A stretch of 30,843 nucleotides of DNA from an uncultured Peptoniphilus sp. Its GTDB lineage: Bacteria > Bacillota > Clostridia > Tissierellales > Peptoniphilaceae. Position 1 is the first letter of the stretch; each line of letters opens with the position of its first letter. Positions 30,367 through 30,843 of this stretch are shown piece by piece. Location: assembly GCA_946999425.1 (NCBI GenBank), contig CAMQDG010000011.1:1-30843 (forward strand), written 5' to 3'. Both the position numbers and the translations under genes were made by a program. The notes under the pieces were generated by a model, which was not told the origin of the DNA, did no database searches, and saw nothing but the letters and a program-made list of their open reading frames with translations.

Positions 30367-30582
30367 ATTTTTTCTGCATTTATTCTTTATCATTTTCTTA
30401 TCTTACATAAATAACGCGAGGGGGACTAATGGACTTGCGATTGTCCCTATCGTCCCCCTCGCGGCTCCCCCTCCTTACCCCTCGAAACGCTTTTTTAAGG
30501 TGGAAAAGCTTACGCTTTTCTTTCCTATTGTTTCTGTGGTGGTTTAATCTGTATTTATTCTTTTTCGTTTTTTATTTTGTTT
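30367..30582 (+). repeat. Long dispersed repeat, right copy (about 215 bp)
   Basis: Direct-orientation partner of 47-262. The 12-bp hairpin arms (30415-30426 and 30452-30463) are unchanged while loop and flanks carry scattered substitutions. After about 30570 the copies diverge: the left runs into an ACGT motif, the right into a GGACC palindrome. Confidence 0.75.
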
Positions 30583-30606
30583 CCAAATTTTCGCCTGACG
30601 GCGACC

Positions 30607-30624
30607 GGACCAATAAATTGGTCC
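30607..30624. repeat. GGACC palindrome, copy 3 (inverted)
   Basis: GGACCAAT-AA-ATTGGTCC followed by CTACA, the complement of the TGTAG that precedes copies 2 and 4; this copy is therefore inverted and faces copy 4 across 87 bases. Confidence 0.8.
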
Positions 30625-30711
30625 CTACATTCTGTTGCAAGGATCTAATCTTTTGAACCTGTTCGCACAAATTTACCCTACATTTCCAACGAGGGTTTTT
30701 GTGGGCTGTAG

Positions 30712-30729
30712 GGACCGGTTTACCGGTCC
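30712..30729. repeat. GGACC palindrome, copy 4 with compensatory changes
   Basis: GGACCGGT-TT-ACCGGTCC: relative to the other copies, AA became GG on the left arm and TT became CC on the right arm, so pairing is kept. Preceded by CTGTAG and followed by GCGTGTATGGTGTGGGA. Confidence 0.8.
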
Positions 30730-30804
30730 GCGTGTATGGTGTGGGAAAACAAACCATGCATTTGATTTAAAATTTATTTTAAATTTTTTTATAAATTATT
30801 TTTT

Positions 30805-30843
30805 TATGCTCTACGTGAAGCATTTTTGTTTTTAAAAATTTTC
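30805..30843. repeat. ACGT-centred repeat at the right end
   Basis: ATGCT-CTACGTGA-AGCAT followed by the same T/A tail as positions 16-38. The window breaks off inside this repeat, so what follows may resemble the start of the window. Confidence 0.65.

Larger units (their letters stand above)
29976..30843. repeat. Gene-free region built of dispersed repeats
   Basis: About 870 bases without a credible gene. It contains four GGACC...GGTCC palindromes, two ACGT-centred motifs, the right copy of the long repeat, and a conserved A/T-rich block TTGATTTAAAATTTATTTTA (once near 30308, once near 30762). A unit can be read as palindrome, GTGTGTAT-like tail with GTGRGA, A/T block, and ACGT motif, spanning about 90-130 bases. 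Peptides encoded here lack ribosome-binding sites. Confidence 0.7.

Noticed and set aside
47..30582. Composite transposon or genomic island bounded by the direct repeats
   Set aside because: No transposase or integrase, and the interval holds housekeeping genes such as groEL, rex, rlmH and pncB in the normal base composition.
30062..30729. CRISPR array
   Set aside because: The four palindromes are irregularly spaced, in mixed orientation, and the intervening DNA is itself repeated; no cas genes.
30429..30835. Three short frames in the right repeat cluster
   Set aside because: They overlap on both strands, run through palindromes, and have no ribosome-binding sites.

Overview
The window reads as the chromosome of a low-GC, anaerobic Gram-positive bacterium. 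The evidence is strong GGAGG ribosome-binding sites, a CIRCE element, a Rex repressor, a T-box leader, TTGACA/TATAAT-type promoters, many ATGA overlaps, and oxygen-defence enzymes typical of anaerobes (superoxide reductase, thiol peroxidase, MsrB). The protein mix fits the Tissierellia / anaerobic-coccus group (Peptoniphilus-like); that placement is inference from gene content, not from a search.

Layout. 1-356: repeat-rich DNA without a credible gene. 357-8584 (all minus strand): superoxide reductase; a 3D/G5 cell-wall protein whose promoter is bracketed by two WalR-type boxes; an rnh-dCMP deaminase-mscL-Nudix operon; groES-groEL under CIRCE; an OGG-type glycosylase with a DUF554 protein; and rex with its own likely operator. 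8686-11898: an ABC-F ATPase, a cluster of DnaA-box sequences, an unknown membrane protein and msrB. 11925-16591: a small DUF3787-like protein, a heterodimeric ABC exporter with one degenerate ATPase site, and a DUF1361 membrane protein that abuts rlmH tail to tail. 16592-21482 (minus): rlmH and nicotinamidase, tpx, a TRIC-channel/membrane protein/HAD operon, and nicotinate phosphoribosyltransferase. Nicotinamidase and the phosphoribosyltransferase together give a salvage route from nicotinamide to NAD.

21646-24254 (minus): a polar amino acid ABC importer behind a T-box leader. 24279-26847: an IclR regulator divergent from KDPG aldolase and KDG kinase; together they turn 2-keto-3-deoxygluconate into pyruvate and glyceraldehyde-3-phosphate, with a cre-like site and an IclR-type palindrome at the promoter. 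26971-29908: a 2-hydroxyacid dehydrogenase, a zinc-ribbon/membrane/SH3 protein of unknown role, and a NIF3/CutA-like small protein. 29909-30843: a gene-free repeat cluster with four GGACC...GGTCC palindromes (one showing compensatory changes) and a second copy of the long repeat from the left end.

Most of the window is housekeeping sequence. I see no phage, transposase, CRISPR array, defence island, tRNA or rRNA. The best leads are regulatory or structural: the palindromic repeat family, the paired WalR boxes, the DnaA-box cluster, the T-box, and a terminator embedded in an opposing gene.
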